A stretch of 50,185 bases of DNA from CAURNT01 sp963539215. GTDB taxonomy: Bacteria; Fusobacteriota; Fusobacteriia; Fusobacteriales; Leptotrichiaceae. Below are positions 1 to 8,345 of this stretch, in pieces. How positions within the stretch are numbered: position 1 is the stretch's first letter; every line of letters begins with the position of its first letter. A model generated the notes under the pieces. It saw nothing but the letters and a program-made list of their open reading frames with translations. It made no database searches and was not told where the DNA came from. The stretch lies in NCBI GenBank assembly GCA_963539215.1, contig CAUTJT010000010.1:1-50185 (forward strand), in the 5' to 3' direction. The position numbers and the translations under genes are program-made.

Positions 1-53
1 ATTGTCCCTACGTTTACGTGTGGTTTACTTCTTTCAAACTTTTGTTTTGCCAT
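1..53 (-). CDS. tuf: Elongation factor Tu, N-terminal fragment
   Basis: Only the first 17 complete codons lie in the window; the gene runs off the left edge. They read MAKQKFERSKPHVNVGT, the invariant start of bacterial EF-Tu just before the GHVDHGKT P-loop. The start codon is preceded by the ribosome site CGGAGGAA. It lies downstream of proS but has its own strong promoter. EF-Tu delivers aminoacyl-tRNA to the ribosome as a GTPase. A second tuf fragment, the C-terminus, lies at the right edge on the same strand. Confidence 0.95.
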   Translation of the reverse strand, partial: MAKQKFERSKPHVNVGT

Positions 54-91
54 TTTATTCCTCCGTTTTATTATTTATTTTTTATCAATTA

Positions 92-120
92 ATTATATCA
101 TTTAAGTATACTAAAGTCAA
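92..120 (-). promoter_or_regulatory. tuf promoter
   Basis: On the minus strand TTGACT (115-120) and TATAAT (92-97) are separated by exactly 17 bp, a near-perfect sigma-70 promoter. It lies about 40 bp upstream of the tuf start, in the gap after proS, so tuf is probably transcribed at high level independently of the valS-proS operon. Confidence 0.8.
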
Positions 121-144
121 TATTGATTTTTAGCTAATTAAGCA

Positions 145-1872
145 CTATTTCACCATATATTCTTTAATATATTCAACTACTTTTTCTGCTTCAATTTCAA
201 GACTTTGACTTCCATCTCTATGTTTGATTTCTACTTTCCCATCTTTAGCAGCTTTCCCAACTACAACTTTTAATGGGAATCCTATTAAATCTGCATCTTT
301 AAACTTAAATCCAGCTTTTTCATCTCTATCATCAAACATAACTTCTATATTAGCATCTAACATATCTTTATATAATTTTTCTGATAATTTATCAGCATCT
401 TCATCTTTAGAATTTACTAATATTAAATCTACTAAGAAAGGTGCTATATTTTTAGGCCATATTATACCATTTTCATCATAGTTTTGTTCTATTGCAGCTG
501 CTGCAACACGAGATACACCTATTCCATAACATCCCATAATTACAGTTTCTGCAACTCCTTTATCATTAAGAACTTTTGCATTTAAAGCATCAGAATATTT
601 TTTACCAAGTTTAAATATATGTCCTACTTCTATTCCTCTTGCTATTTCTAAAGTTCCTTCATCTCTAGGCGATTTATCTCCCACTCTTGCAGTTCTAATA
701 TCACCTTTATAGTCTATATGTAAATCTTCTATATTTAAATTTATATAATGCTTATCTTTAACATTAGCTCCACCTACAAAATTTCTTAAATAGAATACAC
801 TTTCATCGGCAACTACTTTAATTCTTCCATCTTTAATGCTTTCTATATCTTTAAGAGCTGATGTAAATCCTGCTTCTAGTCCTAAATTTTCCAAATCTTT
901 TTCATCCATCATTTCAAGATCTAAAATTGCACCAACTAAATTTTTAACTTTTACATCGTTAATATCTAAATCTCCTCTAATTATAGCCATGAAATAGTTT
1001 ATCTTTTCTTCACCTATTTCTTTTAAAAGAACTGCTTTAAGTGTTTTACTTTCTTCTATATTCAAAAACTTAGCTAATTCTTCTATACTTTTAACATTAG
1101 GTGTATCTACTAATACTTTTTCTAATTTTTCTTCATTACTTTCTTTAAAATCTATTATACTTGTAGCTTTTTCAACATTAGCCGCATAATCTGATTTATT
1201 TGAATAAAGTATATCATCTTCTCCGCTTTCAGCAAGAACCATAAACTCATGACTCTCACTTCCACCTATACTTCCAGTATCTGCTTCAACTGCTCTAAAG
1301 TTTAATCCACATCTTTCAAATATTTTAAAGTATGCTCCTTTAACATCATTGTATACTTCATCTAAACTACTTTGAGTTAAATGAAAACTATAAGCATCTT
1401 TCATTATGAATTCTCTACCACGCATAAGTCCGAATCTAGGTCTTTTTTCATCTCTAAATTTACTTTGTATTTGATATACATTTAATGGCAATTCCTTATA
1501 TGATGTAACTGTATTTCTAAAAATATCAGTAACAACTTCCTCATGAGTTGGTCCAAGTACACTTTCTCTATTATTTCTATCATGTAATCTCATTAACTCA
1601 GGACCATAAGAAAACCATCTTTTAGATTCTTTCCAAAGATCAGCTGGTTGAAGAACCGGCATAAGTAATTCATGTGCTCCAATTCTATCCATTTCTTCTC
1701 TTACTATATTTTCTATCTTTCTTAATACTCTAAGACCTAAAGGTAAATATGTATAAACCCCTCTCGTAAGTTGTTTTATCATAGAAGATCTTAACATCAA
1801 TCTATGTGAAACAGTTTCTGCATCTTTTGGTACTTCCTTATATGTTTTTATAAACGATCTAGAAAATCTCAT
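145..1872 (-). CDS. proS: Prolyl-tRNA synthetase
   Basis: Class II aminoacyl-tRNA synthetase charging tRNA-Pro with proline in the cytoplasm. The 575 residues match the bacterial ProRS length. Visible parts: motif 1 near residues 30-50 (QLTRGVYTYLPLG), motif 2 around residues 140-165 (FRDEKRPRFGLMRGREF), an insertion of about 150 residues in the position of the YbaK-like editing domain that clears Ala-tRNA-Pro, motif 3 (GCYGIGVSR), and a C-terminal anticodon-binding domain. The ATG follows GAAGGAGAG. It lies 16 bp after valS and is very probably cotranscribed with it. Confidence 0.97.
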   Translation of the reverse strand: MRFSRSFIKTYKEVPKDAETVSHRLMLRSSMIKQLTRGVYTYLPLGLRVLRKIENIVREEMDRIGAHELLMPVLQPADLWKESKRWFSYGPELMRLHDRNNRESVLGPTHEEVVTDIFRNTVTSYKELPLNVYQIQSKFRDEKRPRFGLMRGREFIMKDAYSFHLTQSSLDEVYNDVKGAYFKIFERCGLNFRAVEADTGSIGGSESHEFMVLAESGEDDILYSNKSDYAANVEKATSIIDFKESNEEKLEKVLVDTPNVKSIEELAKFLNIEESKTLKAVLLKEIGEEKINYFMAIIRGDLDINDVKVKNLVGAILDLEMMDEKDLENLGLEAGFTSALKDIESIKDGRIKVVADESVFYLRNFVGGANVKDKHYINLNIEDLHIDYKGDIRTARVGDKSPRDEGTLEIARGIEVGHIFKLGKKYSDALNAKVLNDKGVAETVIMGCYGIGVSRVAAAAIEQNYDENGIIWPKNIAPFLVDLILVNSKDEDADKLSEKLYKDMLDANIEVMFDDRDEKAGFKFKDADLIGFPLKVVVGKAAKDGKVEIKHRDGSQSLEIEAEKVVEYIKEYMVK

Positions 1873-1888
1873 TTAATTTTCTCTCCTT

Positions 1889-4528
1889 CTAATTTTGAAA
1901 TATTTTAATATTATCTTGTAATTTTTTAAGTTTTGATTCAAGTTCTGCTTGTATAGCTTTTTCTTTATCAATTACTGCTTGAGGAGCTTTAGAAACAAAT
2001 TGTTCATTAGATAGTTTATTTAAAGTTCTATCTAATTCTTTTTGAACTTTTTCTATTTCTTTATTTAACTTCTCTACTTCTTTTTCTATATCTATTAACC
2101 CTTCTAAAGAAACATATATCTTACTATTTCCTACCACTCTAAATCCAGACATCTTAGGTAATTCTGTAAGAATTTCTATTTTCTCTACATTTGCTAATTT
2201 ATCAAGTATCTTAGGATTATTAAGTACTATATCTTTTTCTCCACTATCTTCTGTATCTATAATTATAGATATCTTTTTAGCAGGTGATACATTATTTTCA
2301 GCTCTTATATTTCTTATAGCTCCTATAACTTCTTCTAAATACTCAAAATCATTTTCAGCTTTAACATTAATTAGAGCCTTATCTTCTCTTGGGAAGTCTG
2401 CAAGCATAATACTTTCACCATAAACTTTAATTTTTTGCCATACTTCTTCAGTTATAAACGGCATAAATGGATGAAGTAGTCTTAATCCATTATCTAATAT
2501 ATGTCTTAATACCCACTGTGCAGTTTGTCTATCAGTGTTATCAGCATCTACTCCATAAATTCTAGTTTTAGCTATTTCTACATACCAATCACAGAAATCA
2601 TTTCTAAAGAATTCATAAGCAATTTTTGCACAACTATCTATATTGTATTCTTCCATTTCTTCGTTGAATTTTCTAGCAGAATTTTGTAATTTAGATAATA
2701 TCCATTGATCTTCTAACTTAAAGTCTAAATCAAGTATAGATATATCTTCTTTAAACCCTTCTAAATTAGATATTACAAATTTTGATGCATTCCATACTTT
2801 ATTTGCAAATGTTGAACCCATTTCCAATAATTTTTCAGAAAATAGTATATCTTGTCCTTGTGATGTATTATACATTAAACTAAATCTTACAGCATCAGCT
2901 CCATACTTATCAAGTATACCTAAAGTATCAGGTGCATTTCCTAAAGATTTAGACATCTTTCTTCCTATTTCATCTCTTATTATTCCTGTAAAGTAAACTT
3001 CTTTAAATGGTATCTTATTTTCAAATTCTAAACTCATCATTATCATACGAGCAACCCAGAAGAAAATAATATCTGCTCCTGTTACAAGTAAGTCTGTTGG
3101 CATACGTCTTTCTAAATCTGGAGTTCTTTCAGGCCAACCCATAGTAGAAAATGGCCAAAGGCTTGATGAAAACCAAGTATCTAAAACATCAGTTTCTTCT
3201 CTTAATTCCATTTCGCTACCAAATTTTTCTACACATTGTTTTTTGGCATCTTCTAAACTTTTAGCTACTATTAATTCACCATTTGGTGTGTAATATGCAG
3301 GTATTCTATGTCCCCACCATATTTGTCTTGATATAGTCCAATCACGTATATTTTCAAGCCAATTATAGTAAATCTTTTCCATTCTTTTTGGAGTTAGTTT
3401 TATTTCTCCATTTTTAACTGCTGCTATTGCTTTTTCTGCAAGTGGGCGCATTTTTACAAACCATTGTTCAGATATTCTTGGTTCTATTACTGTATTACAA
3501 CGATAACAATGTCCTACTGCGTGATTATGTTTCTTAGTTGACACAAGTAATCCTAATTCTTCTAAATCTTTAAGTATAGCTTTTCTTGCTTCAAATCTAT
3601 CAAGTCCCTTATATTTTCCACCATTTGAATTAATTGTACCATCTTTTTCTAAAATATTTATTATTTCAAGCCCTGTTCTTTTAGATACTTCAAAATCATT
3701 AGGATCATGTGCCGGTGTCATCTTAACTGCACCTGTTCCAAATTCAAGATCTACATAACTATCAGCAACTATAGGGATTTCTCTATCCATTAAAGGTAAT
3801 ATAACACTTTTACCTACAAGATCTTTATATCTTTCATCATCTGGATTTACAGCAACTCCTGTATCTCCAAGCATAGTTTCAGGTCTTGTTGTAGCTATAA
3901 TAAGAAAATCTTTACTATCTTTAATAGGATATTTGATTTCCCATATATGACCTTCTTTATCTTGGTGTTCTATCTCATCATCAGCTAAAGCCGTTTGACA
4001 TCTAGGACACCAGTTAACCATGTACTCGCCTTTATATATTAAGTCTTTGTTATACAATTCAACAAATACCTCTTTAACAGCTTGAGAAAGTCCTTCATCC
4101 ATAGTAAATCTTTCTCTTTCCCAATCAGTTGAATTTCCTATTCTTCTTTGTTGAGTAGTTATTATATTACCGTATTTTTCTTTCCATTCCCAAACTTTTT
4201 CTATAAATACTTCTCTTCCTATATCTTCTTTTCTTAATCCATCCTTAGCAAGCATTTTTTCTACAACATTTTGAGTGGCTATACCTGCATGATCTGTACC
4301 AGTTTGCCAAAGTGTATCAAATCCACTCATCCTTTTATATCTAATAACTACATCTTGTATAGTATTATTAAGTACATGTCCCATATGTAATACTCCAGTT
4401 ACGTTAGGTGGTGGTATTACTATAGTATATGGTACTTTTTGATTATCTATAGCTGCTTTAAAATATCCTTTTTGTTCCCATTCTTTATACCATTTTGATT
4501 CTATATCAATAGGTGTATATTTATCCAT
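1889..4528 (-). CDS. valS: Valyl-tRNA synthetase
   Basis: Class I synthetase charging tRNA-Val. At 879 residues it has the usual bacterial length. The HIGH signature appears as HMGH (residues 48-51), the CP1 editing domain includes TTRPET (213-218), and KMSKS is at 524-528 in GRKMSKSLGN. The last 70 or so residues are Lys/Glu/Leu-rich and fit the C-terminal tRNA-binding coiled coil of ValRS. The start codon overlaps the stop of the upstream small membrane protein (TAATG), indicating translational coupling. No T-box leader is visible upstream of the operon. Confidence 0.97.
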   Translation of the reverse strand: MDKYTPIDIESKWYKEWEQKGYFKAAIDNQKVPYTIVIPPPNVTGVLHMGHVLNNTIQDVVIRYKRMSGFDTLWQTGTDHAGIATQNVVEKMLAKDGLRKEDIGREVFIEKVWEWKEKYGNIITTQQRRIGNSTDWERERFTMDEGLSQAVKEVFVELYNKDLIYKGEYMVNWCPRCQTALADDEIEHQDKEGHIWEIKYPIKDSKDFLIIATTRPETMLGDTGVAVNPDDERYKDLVGKSVILPLMDREIPIVADSYVDLEFGTGAVKMTPAHDPNDFEVSKRTGLEIINILEKDGTINSNGGKYKGLDRFEARKAILKDLEELGLLVSTKKHNHAVGHCYRCNTVIEPRISEQWFVKMRPLAEKAIAAVKNGEIKLTPKRMEKIYYNWLENIRDWTISRQIWWGHRIPAYYTPNGELIVAKSLEDAKKQCVEKFGSEMELREETDVLDTWFSSSLWPFSTMGWPERTPDLERRMPTDLLVTGADIIFFWVARMIMMSLEFENKIPFKEVYFTGIIRDEIGRKMSKSLGNAPDTLGILDKYGADAVRFSLMYNTSQGQDILFSEKLLEMGSTFANKVWNASKFVISNLEGFKEDISILDLDFKLEDQWILSKLQNSARKFNEEMEEYNIDSCAKIAYEFFRNDFCDWYVEIAKTRIYGVDADNTDRQTAQWVLRHILDNGLRLLHPFMPFITEEVWQKIKVYGESIMLADFPREDKALINVKAENDFEYLEEVIGAIRNIRAENNVSPAKKISIIIDTEDSGEKDIVLNNPKILDKLANVEKIEILTELPKMSGFRVVGNSKIYVSLEGLIDIEKEVEKLNKEIEKVQKELDRTLNKLSNEQFVSKAPQAVIDKEKAIQAELESKLKKLQDNIKIFQN

Positions 4529-4926
4529 TAATATGCCTCCTTGAAAAATTTAAACGTATATTTATATCTTGCATTCTCACCTTTTAACCAAGCTATAGTT
4601 TTTCTGATTTGAAATATAATCGAAGCAATAAACACAAAAACTAAAAAGCTTAAAAGTTTTCCCCCAAACTCTGTTCCAGTAAGCGATCTTAAAGGAGTTA
4701 GTATAGCTATATAGAACAAAGTCATAGTGAAGTTCTTATTAAGTAATTCACACATAACCATTCTAGTTCTTTTAGGTAATTTAATTCCCATAAAATAGAC
4801 GACGTAAAGCCCAAAGAAAGGAATTAACCATCCAAGTAATAATATTTGTTTCAAATATTTTGATTCATCTTCTATAACAATAGAATCATCTTTCAAATGA
4901 TTAGAATTATTTTTAATTTTTCTCAT
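4528..4926 (-). CDS. Small membrane protein of unknown function, upstream of valS
   Basis: A 132-residue protein with a charged N-terminal 23 residues and about three hydrophobic segments (roughly residues 26-48, 68-85 and 88-108), ending in a basic cytoplasmic-looking tail. I recognise no family or catalytic motif. The ATG follows a GAGGTG ribosome site, and its stop overlaps the valS start, so it is the first gene of a three-gene operon with valS and proS. Nothing in the sequence says whether it helps tRNA charging or is merely cotranscribed. The gene looks real because of good start signals, its promoter and the coupling. Confidence 0.75.
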   Translation of the reverse strand: MRKIKNNSNHLKDDSIVIEDESKYLKQILLLGWLIPFFGLYVVYFMGIKLPKRTRMVMCELLNKNFTMTLFYIAILTPLRSLTGTEFGGKLLSFLVFVFIASIIFQIRKTIAWLKGENARYKYTFKFFKEAY

Positions 4927-4956
4927 ACTTTATAACACCTCACTTCATTATTTCAA

Positions 4957-4985
4957 ATTATACCAAACTCTTACTAAAATTGCAA
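4957..4985 (-). promoter_or_regulatory. Promoter of the small membrane protein-valS-proS operon
   Basis: Minus-strand TTGCAA (4980-4985) and TATAAT (4957-4962) with a 17-bp spacer. The -35 box lies within the short palindrome AAAATTGCAATTTT (4976-4989), which could be an operator but may be chance in such AT-rich DNA. Confidence 0.65.
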
Positions 4986-4995
4986 TTTTAGAAAG

Positions 4996-5053
4996 AAAAA
5001 AGTGCATTATTAATCTTAAACCTTATATAATTTAAGACTAAAAACGCACTTTA
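4996..5053 (-). terminator. Terminator after ybaB
   Basis: Read leftwards this is a long imperfect hairpin with outer arms AAAGTGC/GCACTTT and inner arms TCTTAAA/TTTAAGA, followed by a run of six T. It lies directly downstream of the ybaB stop and upstream of the next promoter. Confidence 0.75.
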
Positions 5054-5082
5054 TATTATAGATATTTTATTTATTAACTATA

Positions 5083-5436
5083 TTAGAATAATCCTGGTAT
5101 GCTAACTCCACCTGTTACAACGCTCATTTCTTTTTCAGCTAATTCTTCAGCTTTTTGCATTGCATCTTTTATAGCACTTAAGATTAAATCAGATAATATT
5201 TTAGGGTCTTTATCGTTTGATGCATCATCAACTAATTCTTGAGCTATAGTTATATTTACTATATCTTTTTGTCCATTAGCTTCTACCACTACTGATCCTC
5301 CAGCAACTTCTGCTTTAACGAACTTATCTTTTAATTCCTCTTGTATAGCTAACATTCTTCCTTGCATTTCTTGAGCTCTTCTGATGATATCAGATTGACC
5401 ATTTCCATTTGACGCACCTTTTAATTTTCTAACCAT
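5083..5436 (-). CDS. ybaB: YbaB/EbfC family nucleoid-associated protein
   Basis: A 117-residue member of the YbaB/EbfC family, small dimeric DNA-binding proteins of the nucleoid, often encoded near dnaX and recR in other bacteria. Features seen: a long N-terminal helix (residues 15-40, QEMQGRMLAIQEELKDKF), then the typical strand KAEVAGGSVVVEANGQKDI, and a C-terminal helix with KMQKAEELAEKEM-like sequence. The ATG has an AGGAGGAA ribosome site. It follows a five-tRNA array by only about 30 bp with no terminator between, so it is probably expressed from the tRNA promoter. No dnaX or recR is in the window. Confidence 0.9.
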   Translation of the reverse strand: MVRKLKGASNGNGQSDIIRRAQEMQGRMLAIQEELKDKFVKAEVAGGSVVVEANGQKDIVNITIAQELVDDASNDKDPKILSDLILSAIKDAMQKAEELAEKEMSVVTGGVSIPGLF

Positions 5437-5465
5437 CTTAATTCCTCCTAGATTATATAAAAAAA

Positions 5466-5550
<85 letters not shown>

Positions 5551-5553
5551 ACA

Positions 5554-5629
5554 TGGTGCCGCTTATCGGATTCGAACCAATTACCTGCTGATTACAAGTC
5601 AGCTGCTCTACCTAGTGAGCTAAAGCGGC
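5554..5629 (-). tRNA. tRNA-Thr (anticodon TGT)
   Basis: A 76-base cloverleaf with acceptor stem GCCGCTT/AAGCGGC, encoded CCA and anticodon stem GCTGACTTGTAATCAGC, giving anticodon TGT. Only three bases separate it from tRNA-Tyr. Confidence 0.95.
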
Positions 5630-5660
5630 AAAAAAAATCTTATTCAATTGTTAATAAAAA

Positions 5661-5737
5661 TGGCGGAAGTGACGAGACTCGAACTCGCGACATCTTGCGT
5701 GACAGGCAAGCACTCTAACCAACTGAGCTACACCTCC
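5661..5737 (-). tRNA. tRNA-Asp (anticodon GTC)
   Basis: A 77-base cloverleaf with acceptor stem GGAGGTG/CACTTCC (one G-U pair), discriminator G and encoded CCA. The anticodon arm CTTGCCTGTCACGCAAG gives GTC. A 31-base spacer separates it from tRNA-Thr. Confidence 0.95.
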
Positions 5738-5742
5738 ATAAA

Positions 5743-5818
5743 TGGTGGTCACAACTGGGCTCGAACCAGTGACCCCCTGCTTGTAAGGCAGGTGCTCTCC
5801 CAACTGAGCTATGCGACC
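5743..5818 (-). tRNA. tRNA-Val (anticodon TAC)
   Basis: A 76-base cloverleaf with acceptor stem GGTCGCA/TGTGACC, encoded CCA, and anticodon arm CCTGCCTTACAAGCAGG giving TAC. Confidence 0.95.
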
Positions 5819-5827
5819 ATAATGTTT

Positions 5828-5902
5828 TGGTAGGCCCTAGGAGAATCGAACTCCTGTTTTTAGGATGAAAACCTAATGTCCTGACCACTAGACGAAGGGC
5901 CC
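5828..5902 (-). tRNA. tRNA-Glu (anticodon TTC)
   Basis: A 75-base cloverleaf with acceptor stem GGGCCCT/AGGGCCT (terminal G-U), encoded CCA, and anticodon loop TTTTCAT giving TTC. It is the first tRNA of the array. Confidence 0.95.
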
Positions 5903-5946
5903 AAAACCTATCAGCCTCTTAGTTTCCTCTTGTGCTGACAAGGATT

Positions 5947-5975
5947 ATAATACCATAACTAAAAAAAAAAGTCAA
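5947..5975 (-). promoter_or_regulatory. Promoter of the tRNA array
   Basis: Minus-strand TTGACT (5970-5975) and TATTAT (5947-5952) with a 17-bp spacer that includes a run of ten T, about 45 bp upstream of tRNA-Glu. The strength fits a stable-RNA promoter. Confidence 0.75.
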
Positions 5976-6025
5976 TAGAAAATATTAAATTTTTTTAAAA
6001 ATAAATAACTTCTTCTATCAAAGTG

Positions 6026-6568
6026 TTATATTACTATAGAAATTAAACCACATATTACTATTATATATATCATATTAACTTTAAATTTATTAAGAATAAA
6101 AGTTAAAATCATACATACTAGTGCTCTATGATCTAAAGCATAAGAATTAGATATATCTATAAATAATGAACTTTTAGCTATATTTATAGTAGCTATTATT
6201 ATAAGAGCTGTTGTTGCTGGATTTATACCATCTATAATTTTTTTCATAAATTTATTGTCTAAACCTATATATCTTAAAAAAATGGTTAATATCAAAATTT
6301 GTGGACTAACAACTCCAAGCGTAGATATAACAGCCCCAAATAAATTACCTTTTATCATACCAATAAAAGTAGATGCATTTATAGCTATAGGACCTGGTGT
6401 TATTTGAGATATAGCAACAATATCTATCAAGGTCTTAGTATCTATCCAAGAATATATATTAACCAAATAAGATTCTATTAAAGGTAATATTACATAACCT
6501 CCACCAAATGCACTTATCCCTATTAAAAAAAATATATAATAAAGTGTTAAAAGTATTAAAATATCCAT
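6026..6568 (-). CDS. CHR-family (chromate transporter type) half-protein, second gene
   Basis: A 180-residue hydrophobic protein with the CHR-domain signature SAFGGGYVILPLIESYLV near residues 19-36 and the paired GPIAINASTFIGM motif. Full-length ChrA proteins carry two CHR domains; here each domain is a separate gene, a form known as short-chain CHR pairs. Family members export chromate or other oxyanions across the inner membrane; the natural substrate here cannot be read from sequence. Its start overlaps the stop of the partner gene (TAATG). Confidence 0.85.
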   Translation of the reverse strand: MDILILLTLYYIFFLIGISAFGGGYVILPLIESYLVNIYSWIDTKTLIDIVAISQITPGPIAINASTFIGMIKGNLFGAVISTLGVVSPQILILTIFLRYIGLDNKFMKKIIDGINPATTALIIIATINIAKSSLFIDISNSYALDHRALVCMILTFILNKFKVNMIYIIVICGLISIVI

Positions 6569-7122
6569 TATTTATCACCTCTATTATACCAATAACCTAA
6601 AATTCCAGAAACTATTAATATATACATAACCGGAATATTAAATATAACTTTCACCAAAAACGACACAATAGTTATAGAAATATAAAAATATTTTTTAGGA
6701 CTATTCCATTCTTTTTTTATAAGTTCAACAACCGTAATAACAAGGAGAGCTATTATAGAACCACTTATACCACTTAAAGCATTTTTAATTTTAATATTTT
6801 CTATCAACTTTGAATAACTAAAAGCAATAGCTGATATAATTATTAAACAAGGTAAAACCGATGCTAAAACAGCAATTATAGAGCCTTTTTTACCTCTTGT
6901 ATAATACCCAACAAGAAAAGATGTAGATATAGTCATAGCCCCTGGTACACTTTGAGCAAGTGAAATAATCTTAATCATCTTATCTTCTTCTAAATACCTA
7001 CCTCTATAAACAAACTCATCTTTAATTACAGGTATTATAGTATAGCCTCCTCCAAAAGTAACTAAATTTATTATAAATAATCGTCTAAATAAATCTATTA
7101 AACTTATTTCTTTTCTATCCAT
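6568..7122 (-). CDS. CHR-family (chromate transporter type) half-protein, first gene
   Basis: A 184-residue membrane protein with NLVTFGGGYTIIPVIKDEFV near residues 20-39 and the QSVPGAMTISTSFLVG motif, both typical of CHR domains. It pairs with the overlapping downstream gene, the two halves presumably forming a heterodimer. The ribosome site in front of the ATG is weak (GTTGGAT). There is no chrB-like regulator or other oxyanion gene nearby, so chromate as the substrate is only the family name. Confidence 0.85.
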   Translation of the reverse strand: MDRKEISLIDLFRRLFIINLVTFGGGYTIIPVIKDEFVYRGRYLEEDKMIKIISLAQSVPGAMTISTSFLVGYYTRGKKGSIIAVLASVLPCLIIISAIAFSYSKLIENIKIKNALSGISGSIIALLVITVVELIKKEWNSPKKYFYISITIVSFLVKVIFNIPVMYILIVSGILGYWYNRGDK

Positions 7123-7151
7123 ATTAATCCAACTTTCTAAAAATATATATC

Positions 7152-7180
7152 AGTATACCACTTAAAATAACTTTTAACAA
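7152..7180 (-). promoter_or_regulatory. Promoter of the CHR gene pair
   Basis: Minus-strand TTGTTA (7175-7180) and TATACT (7152-7157), 17-bp spacer, about 30 bp before the first CHR gene. Confidence 0.55.
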
Positions 7181-7204
7181 GAAATGGAAACTTTACCATA
7201 AAAT

Positions 7205-7233
7205 TTGTTTTTTAAAACTCTTTATGTTATCAT
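7205..7233 (+). promoter_or_regulatory. Promoter of the AEC transporter-dehydrogenase pair
   Basis: TTGTTT (7205-7210) and TATCAT (7228-7233) with a 17-bp spacer, about 32 bp before the AEC transporter start. The elements deviate from consensus, so strength is uncertain. Confidence 0.5.
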
Positions 7234-7265
7234 ATTCCTAACACATCAATATTTTGGAGGTAAAA

Positions 7266-8333
7266 ATGACTTTAAGTGAATTATTAAAAATAGTGTTAAC
7301 AGAAAATTTCTTATCAGCTATTTTTTCAACAATTTTCATTATTGTAATAGGTTATTATTTAAGAAAGAAAAATTTAGTAAATGAAACAGCTTCAAAAGCT
7401 TTAAGTTCAATATTATTAAGTGCAGCACTACCTGCTCTTGCATTTAATGCTTTTATGACAGATATTAAACCTGAAACATTTACATCAGGAATAAATGTTT
7501 TAATATTTGGATTCATTGCCTATTTTCTTTTAATAGTTTTAGCTAAAATATTCTATTTAAATAAAAAAGAAGATTTAAAAGATACTTTAGTTATATTAAC
7601 AGCATTTGGTTCAACTACTTTCTTTGGTATACCAATAATAAATGGATTATTTGGTAACGATGGAACTCTTTATGCAAATATTTTTAACATAGCTTATAGA
7701 GTATTCCTTTATTCTTACGCTTTAATTGTTATGAGTGGATCAAAATTTGATAAAAAGAATTTAAAACAAATATTCGCAAATCCAATAATAATAGCAACAT
7801 TTATAGGTTTAATCTTATGGGTATTCCAAGCAAATATGCCACAAGTTGAAGTATTAGTAAAAGCTACTAAACCAGGTACAGAAGATGCAATAAAGAGTTT
7901 CTCAATATTTAGAATAGACAAAACATTACCTTGGGTATTTAAAGGTCTTAAATACTTAGGTGATCTATCTTCTCCTCTTGCTTGGCTTGCAATAGGTATA
8001 ACTTTAGCTTCTATATCTCTAAAAGAAGCATTATCAGAAAAGTTAACTTTAGTTTATGCTTTCTTTAAATTATTATTAATACCTGCAATATTCTTGGTAT
8101 TGTTAATCTTACTAAACAAATTTGGAATAACTTTCCAATATGAAGCTATTGCAAGTATAATTATAATGCTTGCCACTCCACCTGCAACAGTTGCAGTTGC
8201 TTATGCAATTAAATTTGAAAAAGAATCAATACTAGCTTCAAATATTTCATTAGTAAATACTGTTCTTGCAGTATTTGGTATAATTTTATGGATAATCATA
8301 TTAAACATTACTCATGGAATGGGTATAATATAG
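7266..8333 (+). CDS. AEC family transporter (auxin efflux carrier/malate permease type)
   Basis: A 355-residue integral membrane protein with about ten hydrophobic segments arranged as two similar halves, as in AEC permeases. The family signature is visible in SAALPALAFNAF (N-half) and in the final helices ASIIIMLATPPATVAVAYA. An upstream TTG would add four residues, but GGAGG sits directly before the ATG at 7266, which is taken as the start. Bacterial AEC members move malate, lactate or other carboxylates. The D-2-hydroxyacid dehydrogenase begins 12 bp downstream, which supports a hydroxy- or keto-acid substrate by inference. Confidence 0.85.
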   Translation: MTLSELLKIVLTENFLSAIFSTIFIIVIGYYLRKKNLVNETASKALSSILLSAALPALAFNAFMTDIKPETFTSGINVLIFGFIAYFLLIVLAKIFYLNKKEDLKDTLVILTAFGSTTFFGIPIINGLFGNDGTLYANIFNIAYRVFLYSYALIVMSGSKFDKKNLKQIFANPIIIATFIGLILWVFQANMPQVEVLVKATKPGTEDAIKSFSIFRIDKTLPWVFKGLKYLGDLSSPLAWLAIGITLASISLKEALSEKLTLVYAFFKLLLIPAIFLVLLILLNKFGITFQYEAIASIIIMLATPPATVAVAYAIKFEKESILASNISLVNTVLAVFGIILWIIILNITHGMGII

Positions 8334-8345
8334 AAAGAAGGTTAT

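Noticed and set aside
224..481. Plus-strand ORF inside proS, and similar antisense ORFs in other genes
   Set aside because: They lie entirely inside well-supported genes, have no promoters or ribosome sites, and are biased in composition as antisense frames are.
1872..5082. T-box or other amino acid riboswitch in front of valS or proS
   Set aside because: The leader upstream of the operon is only about 30 bp, and the valS-proS gap is 16 bp; no T-box sequence was seen.
5648..5833. 61-codon plus-strand ORF across the tRNA array
   Set aside because: It is the antisense of the Asp and Val tRNA genes (VTRLELATS-type peptides are a known tRNA artefact) and has no ribosome site.
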